A stretch of 30,499 nucleotides of DNA, taken from positions 1 to 30,499 of the forward strand of contig JAJTFU010000033.1 in NCBI GenBank assembly GCA_021299075.1, written 5' to 3'. Source of the stretch: Novosphingobium sp. (GTDB lineage Bacteria; Pseudomonadota; Alphaproteobacteria; Sphingomonadales; Sphingomonadaceae). This document shows positions 8,033 to 15,366 of the stretch, in pieces. The notes under the pieces are model-generated. The model was given only the letters and a program-made list of their open reading frames with translations, did no database searches and had not been told where the DNA came from. A program made the position numbers and the translations under genes. How positions within the stretch are numbered: the first letter of the stretch is position 1; every line of letters begins with the position of its first letter.

Positions 8033-8785
8033 ATGAGCGCGAGCACGGCCAGCAGCATGGGCAAGGGGCGTAATGGCGCCGCTTCCGCGCTGCTTATTGC
8101 CGGCGCGGTGATCGTGCTGGCCCTGCCCAGTGCAGTTTTGGCGCTATCGGTCGGGATCGGTCCATCACTCGCCAAACCGGCCGTGGAAGCCGACGACAGC
8201 GGTTTTCAGCCGGCCCGCGTCGATCCCCGCCTGGCCCGTTCGATCTCGGTCCGCGCGCTGGGCAAGGGCCAGACCTTCCGTTTCACCCCCGGTGCGGCGC
8301 CCAGCCGGCTTGACCGCTCCGTGACGGTTGCGGTCCGGGTCGATGGCAACCCGGCGCGGCCGGCCCGCAATGCGCTTGCCACCAGCGAGAGCAGCGGCTT
8401 CGGCATTGCCCCTACGGCCTACAGCTTGGGTGTTTCGCGCGGTTACAAGGGTTTTGCCCAGAACGGCGGCCTGGGCGGCGAAATCCGCACGGTTGAAATG
8501 CCTGACCTGGCCAGCTTCAAGCCTTCGCCGGGGGCCAAGAGTGATCCTTCGCGCTTCAGCCCGCGGATCGCGCTCGATGGGCGTGAACCCGCCGGCCGCT
8601 CACCCCGCACCCTGCAGGGCCAGACCGAGGAAGTGGTCGATCTGGGCGGCTCCTACCGCCTGACCCGCAACCTCAACGTCACGGCCGGGGTGCGCAGCAC
8701 AACCGACCGTGATCGCCTGGCCCCGCTCAGCGATTCCCGCAAGGATAACCAGGCGGTCTACGTCGGCACCCAGTTCAAGTTCTGA
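8033..8785 (+). CDS. Exported protein of unknown function with C-terminal strand-rich end
   Basis: This 250-residue protein belongs to no family I recognise. The ATG at 8033 is preferred over the one at 7967 because it begins just before a hydrophobic segment (about residues 18-41, AASALLIAGAVIVLALPSAV) that looks like a signal peptide or anchor. The body is rich in Ser, Arg and Pro and of low complexity. The last 45 residues (VVDLGGSYRLTRNLNVTAGV, then QAVYVGTQFKF) alternate polar and hydrophobic residues and end in Phe, the pattern of the final strands of an outer-membrane beta-barrel. That suggests an envelope location; a two-to-four strand segment alone cannot make a monomeric barrel. It stands alone between DUF3576 and phaB. 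Confidence 0.65.
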   Translation: MSASTASSMGKGRNGAASALLIAGAVIVLALPSAVLALSVGIGPSLAKPAVEADDSGFQPARVDPRLARSISVRALGKGQTFRFTPGAAPSRLDRSVTVAVRVDGNPARPARNALATSESSGFGIAPTAYSLGVSRGYKGFAQNGGLGGEIRTVEMPDLASFKPSPGAKSDPSRFSPRIALDGREPAGRSPRTLQGQTEEVVDLGGSYRLTRNLNVTAGVRSTTDRDRLAPLSDSRKDNQAVYVGTQFKF

Positions 8786-8805
8786 CGCCGCTCCTGTTCA
8801 GTAAA

Positions 8806-8817
8806 GAATAGCTATTC
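8806..8817. promoter_or_regulatory. Perfect palindrome upstream of phaB
   Basis: GAATAGCTATTC is a perfect 12-base dyad in the 103-base gap between the exported-protein gene and phaB, 72 bases before the phaB ATG. It is AT-rich in a GC-rich genome, which makes chance somewhat less likely. It could be a regulator-binding site; the regulator is unknown. Confidence 0.3.
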
Positions 8818-8824
8818 GGCACCC

Positions 8825-8853
8825 TTGTCGACGCAGGGCGGCTTGCCTAGACC
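8825..8853 (+). promoter_or_regulatory. Possible sigma70-type promoter of phaB
   Basis: TTGTCG at 8825-8830 and TAGACC at 8848-8853 are separated by 17 bases and lie 36 bases upstream of the phaB ATG. The -35 box is acceptable for alphaproteobacteria, while the -10 box is poor. The spacing and position are the main support. Confidence 0.3.
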
Positions 8854-8888
8854 TGACGTTACGGATTCCGAACAATGGGAGCGGTCAG

Positions 8889-9611
8889 ATGGCACGAGTG
8901 GCAGTGGTTACGGGCGGTACGCGCGGGATTGGCGAGGCGATCTGCCAGCGGCTGAAGCGCCAGGGGCACCAGGTCATCGCCAACTACGCCGGTAACGAAG
9001 AAAAGGCCCAGGCCTTCACCGCCGCCACCGGCATTCCCGCCTATCGCTGGGACGTGGGCGATCATGAGGCGACGCTGGAAGGCTGCGCGCGGATCGAGGC
9101 TGACTATGGTCCGATCGATATCGTCATCAACAACGCCGGGATCACGCGCGACGGCACGCTTCACCGCATGACGTTCGAAGACTGGAACGAGGTGCTGCGG
9201 ATCAACCTGGGCGGCTGCTTCAACATGGCCAAGGCAACCTTCCCCGGCATGCGCGAGCGCGGCTGGGGCCGGATCGTCAATATCGGCTCGATCAACGGCC
9301 AGGCCGGGCAATACGGTCAGGTTAACTATGCCGCCGCCAAGTCGGGCATCCACGGCTTCACCAAGGCCTTGGCCCAGGAAGGCGCCAAGTTCGGCGTGAC
9401 CGTCAACGCGATCGCGCCGGGCTATATCGATACCGACATGGTCGCTGCCGTGCCTGCCCCGGTGCTCGAAAAGATCGTTGCCAAGATCCCGGTCGGCCGG
9501 CTTGGCATGGCCGAGGAAATCGCTCGCGGCGTCGCTTTCCTGACCAGCGACAACGGCGGCTTCGTGACCGGATCAACCATGTCTATCAACGGCGGCCAGC
9601 ATATGTATTAA
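8889..9611 (+). CDS. phaB: Acetoacetyl-CoA reductase (SDR family)
   Basis: PhaB reduces acetoacetyl-CoA to (R)-3-hydroxybutyryl-CoA with NADPH for polyhydroxybutyrate synthesis. The 240-residue protein has the SDR cofactor motif TGGTRGIG (8-15), NNAG (81-84), the catalytic Ser134, Tyr147 and Lys151 (GSINGQAGQYGQVNYAAAK) and the C-terminal SINGGQHMY. The NGQ-GQ-GQ-NY spacing is the PhaB signature that distinguishes it from FabG. GGGAG at 8877-8881 precedes the ATG. No phaA or phaC is in the window. The acetoacetyl-CoA theme recurs in the broken 3-hydroxybutyryl-CoA dehydrogenase at 1.5 kb, but that enzyme normally makes the opposite stereoisomer. Confidence 0.92.
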   Translation: MARVAVVTGGTRGIGEAICQRLKRQGHQVIANYAGNEEKAQAFTAATGIPAYRWDVGDHEATLEGCARIEADYGPIDIVINNAGITRDGTLHRMTFEDWNEVLRINLGGCFNMAKATFPGMRERGWGRIVNIGSINGQAGQYGQVNYAAAKSGIHGFTKALAQEGAKFGVTVNAIAPGYIDTDMVAAVPAPVLEKIVAKIPVGRLGMAEEIARGVAFLTSDNGGFVTGSTMSINGGQHMY

Positions 9612-9612
9612 T

Positions 9613-9634
9613 CGGCGAATCAAAGGGTTCGCCG
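9613..9634 (+). other. Hairpin between phaB and the downstream membrane gene
   Basis: CGGCGAA and TTCGCCG form a perfect 7-base-pair stem with an 8-base loop right after the phaB stop. The 3' arm ends at the first G of the GGAG ribosome site (9634-9637) of the next gene, so the stem could limit its translation or protect the phaB mRNA end. There is no T tract, so it is not a standard terminator. Confidence 0.35.
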
Positions 9635-9647
9635 GAGTTTGGCAGCT

Positions 9648-10169
9648 ATGGACAGGATTGCGGCCCAGACCGATTTACGCAAGGCTCACCTGAACGGGGC
9701 CCCGGGCGTGCTGGTTTCCGGCCTGGTCTGGCTGGCGACCGGTTTGACCTGGTATCTGGCTGGCCCGAGCGCGGCCTTCGTTTTCCTGTTCTTGGGCGGG
9801 GTGGCTATCGCCCCGCTGGCTGCCCTTCTGACCCGCTTTCTGTTCAAGGCACCAGCCGCAACCATCGGCAAGCCGATGGAAAAGATTGCCCTGGTGACGG
9901 TACCGATCATCTTGGCCGGCTTCTACATCGCCTGGCGCTGGTTCGGCGTCGTATCGCCCCAGGCGATCCCGATCGTCGCCATCGCCATCGGCCTCAGGTA
10001 CCTGACCTTCAAGGCGATGTTCGGGACTGGCACCTTCCTGCTGCTGGGCGCTGCCTTCATCCTGATCGGTGGAGCCGCATTCATCTCCAGCATCAGCTTG
10101 GCAGGCCCAGCAGCGCTGCTGCTGGGCCTGATCGAGCTGGCGTTTTTCGCTGCCCTCTACCGGACCTGA
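9648..10169 (+). CDS. DUF7010-like membrane protein
   Basis: This 173-residue protein has five or six hydrophobic helices. The N-terminus (DLRKAHLNGAPGVLVSGLVW) matches the start typical of DUF7010 family proteins, which have no known function. The ATG at 9648 is preferred to a TTG at 9639 because GGAG at 9634-9637 is correctly spaced from the ATG (10 bases) and too close to the TTG. The gene follows phaB by 36 bases and may be co-transcribed with it. Confidence 0.75.
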   Translation: MDRIAAQTDLRKAHLNGAPGVLVSGLVWLATGLTWYLAGPSAAFVFLFLGGVAIAPLAALLTRFLFKAPAATIGKPMEKIALVTVPIILAGFYIAWRWFGVVSPQAIPIVAIAIGLRYLTFKAMFGTGTFLLLGAAFILIGGAAFISSISLAGPAALLLGLIELAFFAALYRT

Positions 10170-10170
10170 C

Positions 10171-10190
10171 GCCGACCCGTGGGGGTCGGC
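10171..10190. terminator. Hairpin between convergent genes
   Basis: GCCGACCC-GTGG-GGGTCGGC forms a perfect 8-base-pair stem with a 4-base loop between the stops of the DUF7010-like gene (10169) and the LuxR/DUF4019 gene (10204). The position fits a shared transcription end for both strands, but no T tract follows on either side, so any termination would be weak or factor-assisted. Confidence 0.5.
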
Positions 10191-10203
10191 ACCTGAGCGG
10201 CCC

Positions 10204-10971
10204 CTATTCCACGCTGATCGCGGCGACTTTCCAGCCGCCATTCTCCGAGGCCAGCTGAACCGTTTCGACTGCGCTGCCCTTCTTGCTGTAAGTGGCCTTG
10301 AAGGTGATGGTCCAATAGCCGCTGGGCGGGGCCGGACGGAAATTCACTGTCGTCAGTTCACGCGATTGGAGCGTGCCCATTTCGCCGCGCACCTGCTTCG
10401 AGGTGTCGGCCCACCAGTCGACCGTGTTGAGCAGCTGGAACGACTTGTGCGTCGCCTGCCAGCTTGCAGTCCAGTCGTTCCGGTCCATCAGTGCCAGGAA
10501 CTGTCGTGCGGCTTCGACCGCAGCCTGTTCGCTGGCCGGTGTGGCCGATACCGCGGCGGCAGAGGTCAAGGGAATTGTCGGTGCCTGGCCGGAACCGGAC
10601 AGTGCCGAGAGGGCGAGTAGAGCGAGCGTTGCAGACATGGTCAAACCTCCAATTATCCAGCCGGTGCGGCGCCTGTTGCCGCGTCCTTGAGTTGGCTGGA
10701 GGGTCATCTGCGCCGCAGTGGGGTCCGCGGCATCCCCGAAAGGTTTGTCCCCTAGTAATTCGGGGTCCTGCGCCTCGGCCTCGCGCAGCAGCCGGGCGGC
10801 TTCGCGGCTGGAGGAGGTATCCATCTTGCGCCGCGCATCGCGCAGCCGTTCGTTGACCGAGTGGACCGAGAGCCCGAGGTGTCGCGCCATTGACTTGGCG
10901 TCATAGCCTTGCACCAGCAGGCGCAGCGTTTCCTTCTCCTTCTCGGTGAGGGCGTGATGGCGCGCGGTCAT
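10204..10971 (-). CDS. Membrane-anchored LuxR-type HTH protein with DUF4019 domain
   Basis: This 255-residue protein has a cytoplasmic LuxR/GerE helix-turn-helix at the N-terminus (about 7-55: LTEKEKETLRLLVQGYDAKS, then LGLSVHSVNERLRDARRKM), a hydrophilic linker, one transmembrane helix (about 108-128, TGWIIGGLTMSATLALLALS) and a C-terminal DUF4019 domain (about 150-255: AARQFLALMDRNDWTASWQA, then ESWQ-like and PPSGYWTITFKATY). The order implies a one-component sensor with DNA binding inside and a DUF4019 sensor in the periplasm, comparable in design to ToxR/CadC but with a LuxR-type reader head. DUF4019 has no known ligand. The ATG at 10971 was chosen because the HTH starts eight residues later. 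It is divergent from the RHH gene. Confidence 0.85.
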   Translation of the reverse strand: MTARHHALTEKEKETLRLLVQGYDAKSMARHLGLSVHSVNERLRDARRKMDTSSSREAARLLREAEAQDPELLGDKPFGDAADPTAAQMTLQPTQGRGNRRRTGWIIGGLTMSATLALLALSALSGSGQAPTIPLTSAAAVSATPASEQAAVEAARQFLALMDRNDWTASWQATHKSFQLLNTVDWWADTSKQVRGEMGTLQSRELTTVNFRPAPPSGYWTITFKATYSKKGSAVETVQLASENGGWKVAAISVE

Positions 10972-11025
10972 GCCCAGGATGTAGGGCGCGGCCCGACCAG
11001 CGGCCACCCCAAATTTTTCGTAGGT

Positions 11026-11037
11026 TCCGGGCCCGGA
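11026..11037. promoter_or_regulatory. 12-base palindrome in divergent LuxR/RHH region
   Basis: TCCGGGCCCGGA is a perfect dyad in the 85-base space between the divergent LuxR/DUF4019 gene (start 10971) and the RHH gene (start 11057). Either regulator could use it, but the site is GC-only at its centre, so chance is possible in this genome. Confidence 0.22.
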
Positions 11038-11056
11038 CTGGCCTTAGAACGCCGCC

Positions 11057-11314
11057 ATGACCACGCCGTTCCATCCTCCAATCAAACGTTCGATCGAGAT
11101 CGCCGGGCACAAGACCTCGATCAGCCTCGAGCCGCTGTTCTGGGAACTGCTCAAGCAAGCGGCCGCCGCCGAAGGGCTGCCGATCAGCGCGTTGGTGGCG
11201 CGGATCGACAGCGAGCGGATTGTTGCGCCGACCCCGCCGGGGCTGGCCGGGGCAGTGCGGGTCTGGCTGGTCGGTTGGCTCGCCTCAAAGCTGAGCGAGG
11301 ACCAGCCCGCCTAG
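11057..11314 (+). CDS. Ribbon-helix-helix domain protein
   Basis: This 85-residue protein fits the RHH_4 family of small proteins with an arylsulfotransferase-regulator-like ribbon-helix-helix fold. The pattern HKTSISLEPLFWELLKQAAA, then GLPISALVARID and AVRVWLVGWLASKL, gives the strand, helix A and helix B. Such proteins probably bind DNA; no target is known. The ATG is preceded by ACGCCGCC without a good ribosome site. Its last 30 bases overlap the 3' end of chrA on the other strand. Confidence 0.78.
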   Translation: MTTPFHPPIKRSIEIAGHKTSISLEPLFWELLKQAAAAEGLPISALVARIDSERIVAPTPPGLAGAVRVWLVGWLASKLSEDQPA

Positions 11315-12568
11315 CGCGGCGCTGCCCAACACGGGCAGCACGCCCCACTTCAGCCGGAACAGCAGCACGGCGCAGAGCAGGCTGAGCGCGGCCGCGCGCC
11401 AGTCGAGGTTGGTCCAGACCGGCAGGTCGTCAGCATAGGTCCGGAACAGGACATGGCCGCCAAACCAAAGTGCGAGGTTGCCGATCACCCCGACGACCGA
11501 GGCGGTGATGGCGGCCAATGCGCCTTTCAGCCGCACCGCGCGCTCCATGCGCTCGATCCACGGGGCGAAAGCGAAGATCCACAGGAAGCAGGGGGCAAAA
11601 GTCACCCAGGTAGTAAGCGCCGCGCCGAGTATCCCGGCCACCAGCGGCGTGAACGGTTCGGGCGCGCGAAAGGCAGCGAGGTAGCCGACGAACTGGGCGA
11701 CGAGGATCAGCGGTCCGGGCGTGGTTTCGGCCAGGCCCAGCCCGTCGGCCATTTCTCCGGGCTGCAACCAGCCAAAGCCGCTCACCGCCTCCTGCGCCAT
11801 ATAGGCCAGCACCGCATAGGCCCCGCCAAAGGTCACCACGGCGAGCTGCGAGAAGAAGCTCCCGATCTGCCACAACACGTGGTCGCGGCCGAGCAGGGTC
11901 AGGACCAGCACCATTGGCAAGGCCCAGACCGTGCCCCACACCAGTACGGCCTTGAGCGAGGCAATCCATGGCCGGGGCGGCAGTGGCGCCGCTTCGCCAT
12001 CGGGCTTCAGCGCCAGCAGATCAGGCCGCAGCGCGGCAACGGCAAAGCCGATCAGGCCTGCGCCCAATACGACGACCGGAAAGGGCAGAGCGAACAGCGC
12101 CAGCGCGAGGAAGGCGGCCAGCGCCAGTCCCTGCTTGAGCCGCGTATCGAGCGCGCGTCCGGCGATCCGCAACAGGGCCTGGATCACCAGCGCCAGCACA
12201 GCCGCCTTGATCCCCAGGAACAGCGCGGCAAACCAGCTGAGGTTCGCCGCTGCCGCATAAAGGATCGACAAGGCCAGGATTATCAGCGCGCCGGGGATCA
12301 CGAACAGCAGTCCTGCTGCCAGCCCGCCACGCCAGCCGTGGAGCTTCCAGCCGATCCAGGTTGCCAGCTGCTGCGCCTCGGGCCCGGGCAGGAAATGACA
12401 GAAGTTCAGCGCGTGGAGATATTGCTCCTCGCTGACCCAGCCGCGCTCTTCCACCACTTCGCGGTGCATCAACGCGATCTGGCCGGCCGGACCGCCAAAG
12501 CTGAGGCAGCCAATCCGGGCAAATGTCTTGACGAGTTCGTTGAAAGTCGGGTGCGATTGCGCGGTCAC
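11285..12568 (-). CDS. chrA: Chromate transporter ChrA, long two-domain form
   Basis: ChrA is an inner-membrane transporter of the CHR superfamily that expels chromate. The protein of about 427 residues contains two homologous halves. The first begins with FARIGCLSFGGPAGQIALMH and contains FCHFLPGPEAQQLATWIGW; the second repeats the pattern as FFSQLAVVTFGGAYAVLAYM and LAETTPGPLILVAQFVGY. Each half is followed by several helices. The start is ambiguous: GTG at 12568 has GGAG six bases upstream and is preferred, while ATG at 12580 (four codons longer) has a poor ribosome site. No chrB regulator is adjacent. A strong inverted repeat lies just upstream. Confidence 0.93.
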   Translation of the reverse strand: MTAQSHPTFNELVKTFARIGCLSFGGPAGQIALMHREVVEERGWVSEEQYLHALNFCHFLPGPEAQQLATWIGWKLHGWRGGLAAGLLFVIPGALIILALSILYAAAANLSWFAALFLGIKAAVLALVIQALLRIAGRALDTRLKQGLALAAFLALALFALPFPVVVLGAGLIGFAVAALRPDLLALKPDGEAAPLPPRPWIASLKAVLVWGTVWALPMVLVLTLLGRDHVLWQIGSFFSQLAVVTFGGAYAVLAYMAQEAVSGFGWLQPGEMADGLGLAETTPGPLILVAQFVGYLAAFRAPEPFTPLVAGILGAALTTWVTFAPCFLWIFAFAPWIERMERAVRLKGALAAITASVVGVIGNLALWFGGHVLFRTYADDLPVWTNLDWRAAALSLLCAVLLFRLKWGVLPVLGSAALGGLVLAQL

Positions 12569-12586
12569 GCCATGCTCCATGCCTAA

Positions 12587-12609
12587 TGCATTGCCAGACA
12601 GGCAATGCA
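12587..12609. promoter_or_regulatory. Inverted repeat just upstream of chrA
   Basis: TGCATTGCC-AGACA-GGCAATGCA is a perfect 9-base inverted repeat with a 5-base spacer, ending 7 bases from the alternative ATG and 18 from the preferred GTG start. It could be an operator overlapping the promoter or leader, or an RNA hairpin near the ribosome site. The site's symmetry and position support regulation of chrA. Confidence 0.5.
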
Positions 12610-12707
12610 ATTCAGGCAACGCTTGGGCGGACTGGCGCCTGACCGGGAGGTTGCGTGGCCCCGATGCCGCAGGAAATGCTACGGCACCGGGTCGCGGTCA
12701 AGGGGTG

Positions 12708-12953
12708 TCAGGTGAACCTACCAGCCGATGGTGGGTCACTGGCCGGGAAGCTTTCGTCGCTGGCTTCATCGACTGTGTCCCACTTCTTTGGGTCGCTGGC
12801 CATCGCCTCTGGACCGGCATTGCGCACCGGGGCGAAGCCCGGCGTGGCCTCGCCGTCGGCAAAGGCGACCGGCGTGGTGGGTTCGGCCTGCCGGGTAGCG
12901 TAGCGATACAGGCCGTAGCCGACCGCGCTGGCGGTAATGAGTTTGAGCAGCAT
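12708..12953 (-). CDS. Small protein with DESFPASDPPS motif
   Basis: An 81-residue protein has a short hydrophobic N-terminal helix (LLKLITASAVGYGLYRYAT) and an acidic C-terminus with DEASDESFPASDPPS. This motif is found in many small proteobacterial proteins of unknown function. In sphingomonads similar proteins have the same FADGEA-FAPVRNAGPEAM-SDP layout. The function is unknown. A GGAAC box on the same strand, 56 bases upstream, hints at general-stress control (listed separately). The gene is alone between chrA and murA. Confidence 0.7.
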   Translation of the reverse strand: MLLKLITASAVGYGLYRYATRQAEPTTPVAFADGEATPGFAPVRNAGPEAMASDPKKWDTVDEASDESFPASDPPSAGRFT

Positions 12954-12988
12954 GGCGTGGGCTCCTTCATGAGCGGTTGCCCCTGCCT

Positions 12989-13013
12989 AAGCGCTTTGCC
13001 GCCGGCTTGTTCC
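12989..13013 (-). promoter_or_regulatory. Weak EcfG-like promoter candidate
   Basis: On the minus strand GGAAC (13013-13009) is followed by a 16-base spacer and then GCTT instead of the expected CGTT. The -35 box matches the alphaproteobacterial EcfG consensus (GGAAC-N16/17-cGTT) and the -10 box does not. It lies 56 bases upstream of the DESFPASDPPS gene. Confidence 0.22.
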
Positions 13014-13023
13014 GGCGAACAGG

Positions 13024-14307
13024 TCAGTCCCCGCGGACCCGTTCGATTGCCGCGCCCACCAGCGCCAACTTCTCTTCCAGCCGCTCATACCCGCGATCGA
13101 GGTGGTAGAGCCGGTGAACCTGGGTTTCACCCTCGGCGGCAAGGCCGGCGATCACCAGGCTCATCGAGGCGCGCAGGTCGGTCGCCATCACTTCGGCCCC
13201 GGTCAGCTTCTTGACCCCGTGGACCACGGCGGTGCGGCCCTTGGTTTCGATATGCGCGCCCATGCGGTTGAGTTCGGGCACGTGCATGTAGCGGTTCTCG
13301 AAGATCGTCTCGGTCAGCACCGAGCTCCCTTCGGCCAGGCACAACATGGCCATCAGCTGGGCCTGCATGTCAGTCGCAAAGCCCGGGTAAGGCGCGGTCG
13401 AGAGCGTTACCGACTTCATCGGCCCGTCGCGCCAGACCTTGATCCCGTCGGCATGGGGCTCAACCTCAACCCCGGCATCGCGCAGTGCCTGCAGCGTTGC
13501 GTCCATCTCGTCGGCGACGGCGTGCTTGAGGAACACCTCACCCCCGGTGATCGCCGCCGCGCAGGCGTAGCTTCCCGCCTCGATCCGGTCGCTCATCACG
13601 CGGTAAGTCGCGCCGTGGAGGCGCGGGACGCCGTGGATGGTCAGGTCGCTTGTCCCGACCCCCTCGATCTGCGCGCCCATCGCCACCAGCAGCTTGCACA
13701 GGTCGACAATCTCGGGCTCGCGCGCTGCGTTGTGCAGCACGGTCTTGCCCGAGGCGAGAACGGCGGCCATCAGCGCGTTCTCGGTCGCGCCGACCGAGAC
13801 CACCGGGAAGGCATAGCGCCCGCCGGGCAGGCCGCCATCGGGCGCAATCGCACGGACATAGCCCGCAGCCAGCTCGATCGTCGCACCCATGGCTTCCAGC
13901 GCCTTGAGGTGCAGGTCGATCGGGCGGTTGCCGATCGCGCAGCCGCCGGGCAGCGAAACGGTCGCCTCGCCCATCCGCGCCAGCATCGGGCCGAGCACCA
14001 GGATCGAGGCGCGCATCTTGCGGACCAGCTCGTAAGGCGCGACCGAAGAGGTGATCCGCGGCGCCTCCAGCGTCATCACCCGGCCAAAGTCCTCCGGCCG
14101 GCTGCCGGCGATGGTGGTCGAGATGCCGAACTGGTTCAGCAGATGCTGGAACCCGTCGATATCCGCCAGCCGCGGCAGATTGCGCAGCGTCAGCGGCTCG
14201 TCCGTCAGCAGCGCGCAGGGCAGCAGCGTCAGCGCGGAGTTCTTGGCGCCCGAGATCGGGATGGTGCCGGACAGGCGCTTGCCGCCCTGAATGATGATCT
14301 TGTCCAT
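13024..14307 (-). CDS. murA: UDP-N-acetylglucosamine 1-carboxyvinyltransferase
   Basis: MurA transfers enolpyruvate from PEP to UDP-GlcNAc, the first committed step of peptidoglycan synthesis, in the cytoplasm. The 427-residue protein starts MDKIIIQGG, has GAKNS with Lys22, the active-site Cys123 in LPGGCAIGNRPIDLHL (the residue alkylated by fosfomycin in family members), and the family stretches AREPEIVDLCKLL and GYERLEEKLALVGA. The ATG at 14307 is preferred to an in-frame ATG 57 bases upstream because it gives the normal family N-terminus. The gene is divergent from galU with 138 bases between. Confidence 0.97.
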   Translation of the reverse strand: MDKIIIQGGKRLSGTIPISGAKNSALTLLPCALLTDEPLTLRNLPRLADIDGFQHLLNQFGISTTIAGSRPEDFGRVMTLEAPRITSSVAPYELVRKMRASILVLGPMLARMGEATVSLPGGCAIGNRPIDLHLKALEAMGATIELAAGYVRAIAPDGGLPGGRYAFPVVSVGATENALMAAVLASGKTVLHNAAREPEIVDLCKLLVAMGAQIEGVGTSDLTIHGVPRLHGATYRVMSDRIEAGSYACAAAITGGEVFLKHAVADEMDATLQALRDAGVEVEPHADGIKVWRDGPMKSVTLSTAPYPGFATDMQAQLMAMLCLAEGSSVLTETIFENRYMHVPELNRMGAHIETKGRTAVVHGVKKLTGAEVMATDLRASMSLVIAGLAAEGETQVHRLYHLDRGYERLEEKLALVGAAIERVRGD

Positions 14308-14445
14308 GACCGCCTGATTTAGCGGGATTGCGGGAACCGGCAAGCGCCGTGCAATGCTATGCACAGGCTGGGGCGCAACTTGCTTGCCAAGGCCCCCGCG
14401 CGCCCCTTAACCCTGCCGCAACATCAACATGGTAAACGCGCCGCC

Positions 14446-15345
14446 ATGACCAGCCCTTCGCTCCGCAAGCCGATCAAGAAAGCCGTCTTCCCCGTCGCGG
14501 GGCTCGGCACCCGTTTCCTGCCGGCGACCAAGGCGATCCCCAAGGAAATGCTGCCGATCATCGATCGCCCGCTGATCCAGTATGCGGTCGACGAAGCGCG
14601 CGAGGCCGGGATCGAGCAGCTGATATTCGTGACCGGCCGCGGCAAGACCGCGATCGTCGAACATTTCGATATGGCCTTTGAGCTGGAAACGACCATGGCC
14701 GGGCGCGACAAGTCGCTGGAAGTGCTGGAGCCGACCCGGATCCAGCCCGGCAACCTCGTCACCGTGCGCCAGCAGGTCCCGCTCGGCCTGGGCCACGCGA
14801 TCTGGTGCGCCCGCGCGATCGTGGGGGACGAACCCTTCGCGATCTTCCTGCCGGACGAACTGATGATTGCGCACCAGGGCTCCACCGGCTGCATGAAGCA
14901 GATGGTCGAGGCCTATAACGAACACGGCGGCAACCTGATCTCGGTGCTTGAAGTGCCGGAAGAAGAGGTCTCCTCCTACGGCGTCATCGCCCCGGGCGCG
15001 AAGATCAGCGACCGCGTGACCGAGGTGACCGGCCTGGTCGAAAAGCCCAAGCGCGAGGATGCGCCCAGCAACCTGATCATCTCGGGCCGCTATATCCTCC
15101 AGCCCGAAGTGATGCGCGTGCTCGAAGGGCAGGCCGCCGGCGCCGGCGGGGAAATCCAGCTGACCGATGCCATGGCCCGGATGATCGGCCAGCAGCCGTT
15201 CCACGCCGTGACCTTTGCCGGCCGCCGGTTCGACTGCGGCAGCAAGACCGGCTTTGTCGAAGCCACGCTGGCCCTGGCGCTGGAGCGTGAAGACATGGCC
15301 GACGGAGTGCGGGCAATGGCTAAACGGCTGCTGGCGCAAGGCTGA
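14446..15345 (+). CDS. galU: UTP-glucose-1-phosphate uridylyltransferase
   Basis: GalU makes UDP-glucose from UTP and glucose-1-phosphate for exopolysaccharide, glycolipid and LPS synthesis. The 299-residue protein has the nucleotidyltransferase signature GLGTRFLPATKAIPKEMLP, PLGLGHAIWCAR, the metal/UTP-binding LPDELM and VTGLVEKP, and ends in RRFDCGSKTGFVEAT. ATG 14446 gives the expected family start; an in-frame upstream start at 14359 would add about 29 residues unlike the family. The gene is divergent from murA, so two envelope-precursor genes share the intergenic region. Confidence 0.96.
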   Translation: MTSPSLRKPIKKAVFPVAGLGTRFLPATKAIPKEMLPIIDRPLIQYAVDEAREAGIEQLIFVTGRGKTAIVEHFDMAFELETTMAGRDKSLEVLEPTRIQPGNLVTVRQQVPLGLGHAIWCARAIVGDEPFAIFLPDELMIAHQGSTGCMKQMVEAYNEHGGNLISVLEVPEEEVSSYGVIAPGAKISDRVTEVTGLVEKPKREDAPSNLIISGRYILQPEVMRVLEGQAAGAGGEIQLTDAMARMIGQQPFHAVTFAGRRFDCGSKTGFVEATLALALEREDMADGVRAMAKRLLAQG

Positions 15346-15366
15346 ATTTTGCGGCAATCCGCCGCG

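Noticed and set aside
11453..12586. A 377-codon plus-strand frame over chrA
   Set aside because: Antisense of chrA with no domain-like sequence.
13102..14322. A 406-codon plus-strand frame over murA
   Set aside because: Antisense shadow of murA, with repetitive Arg/Gln/His-rich composition typical of such frames.
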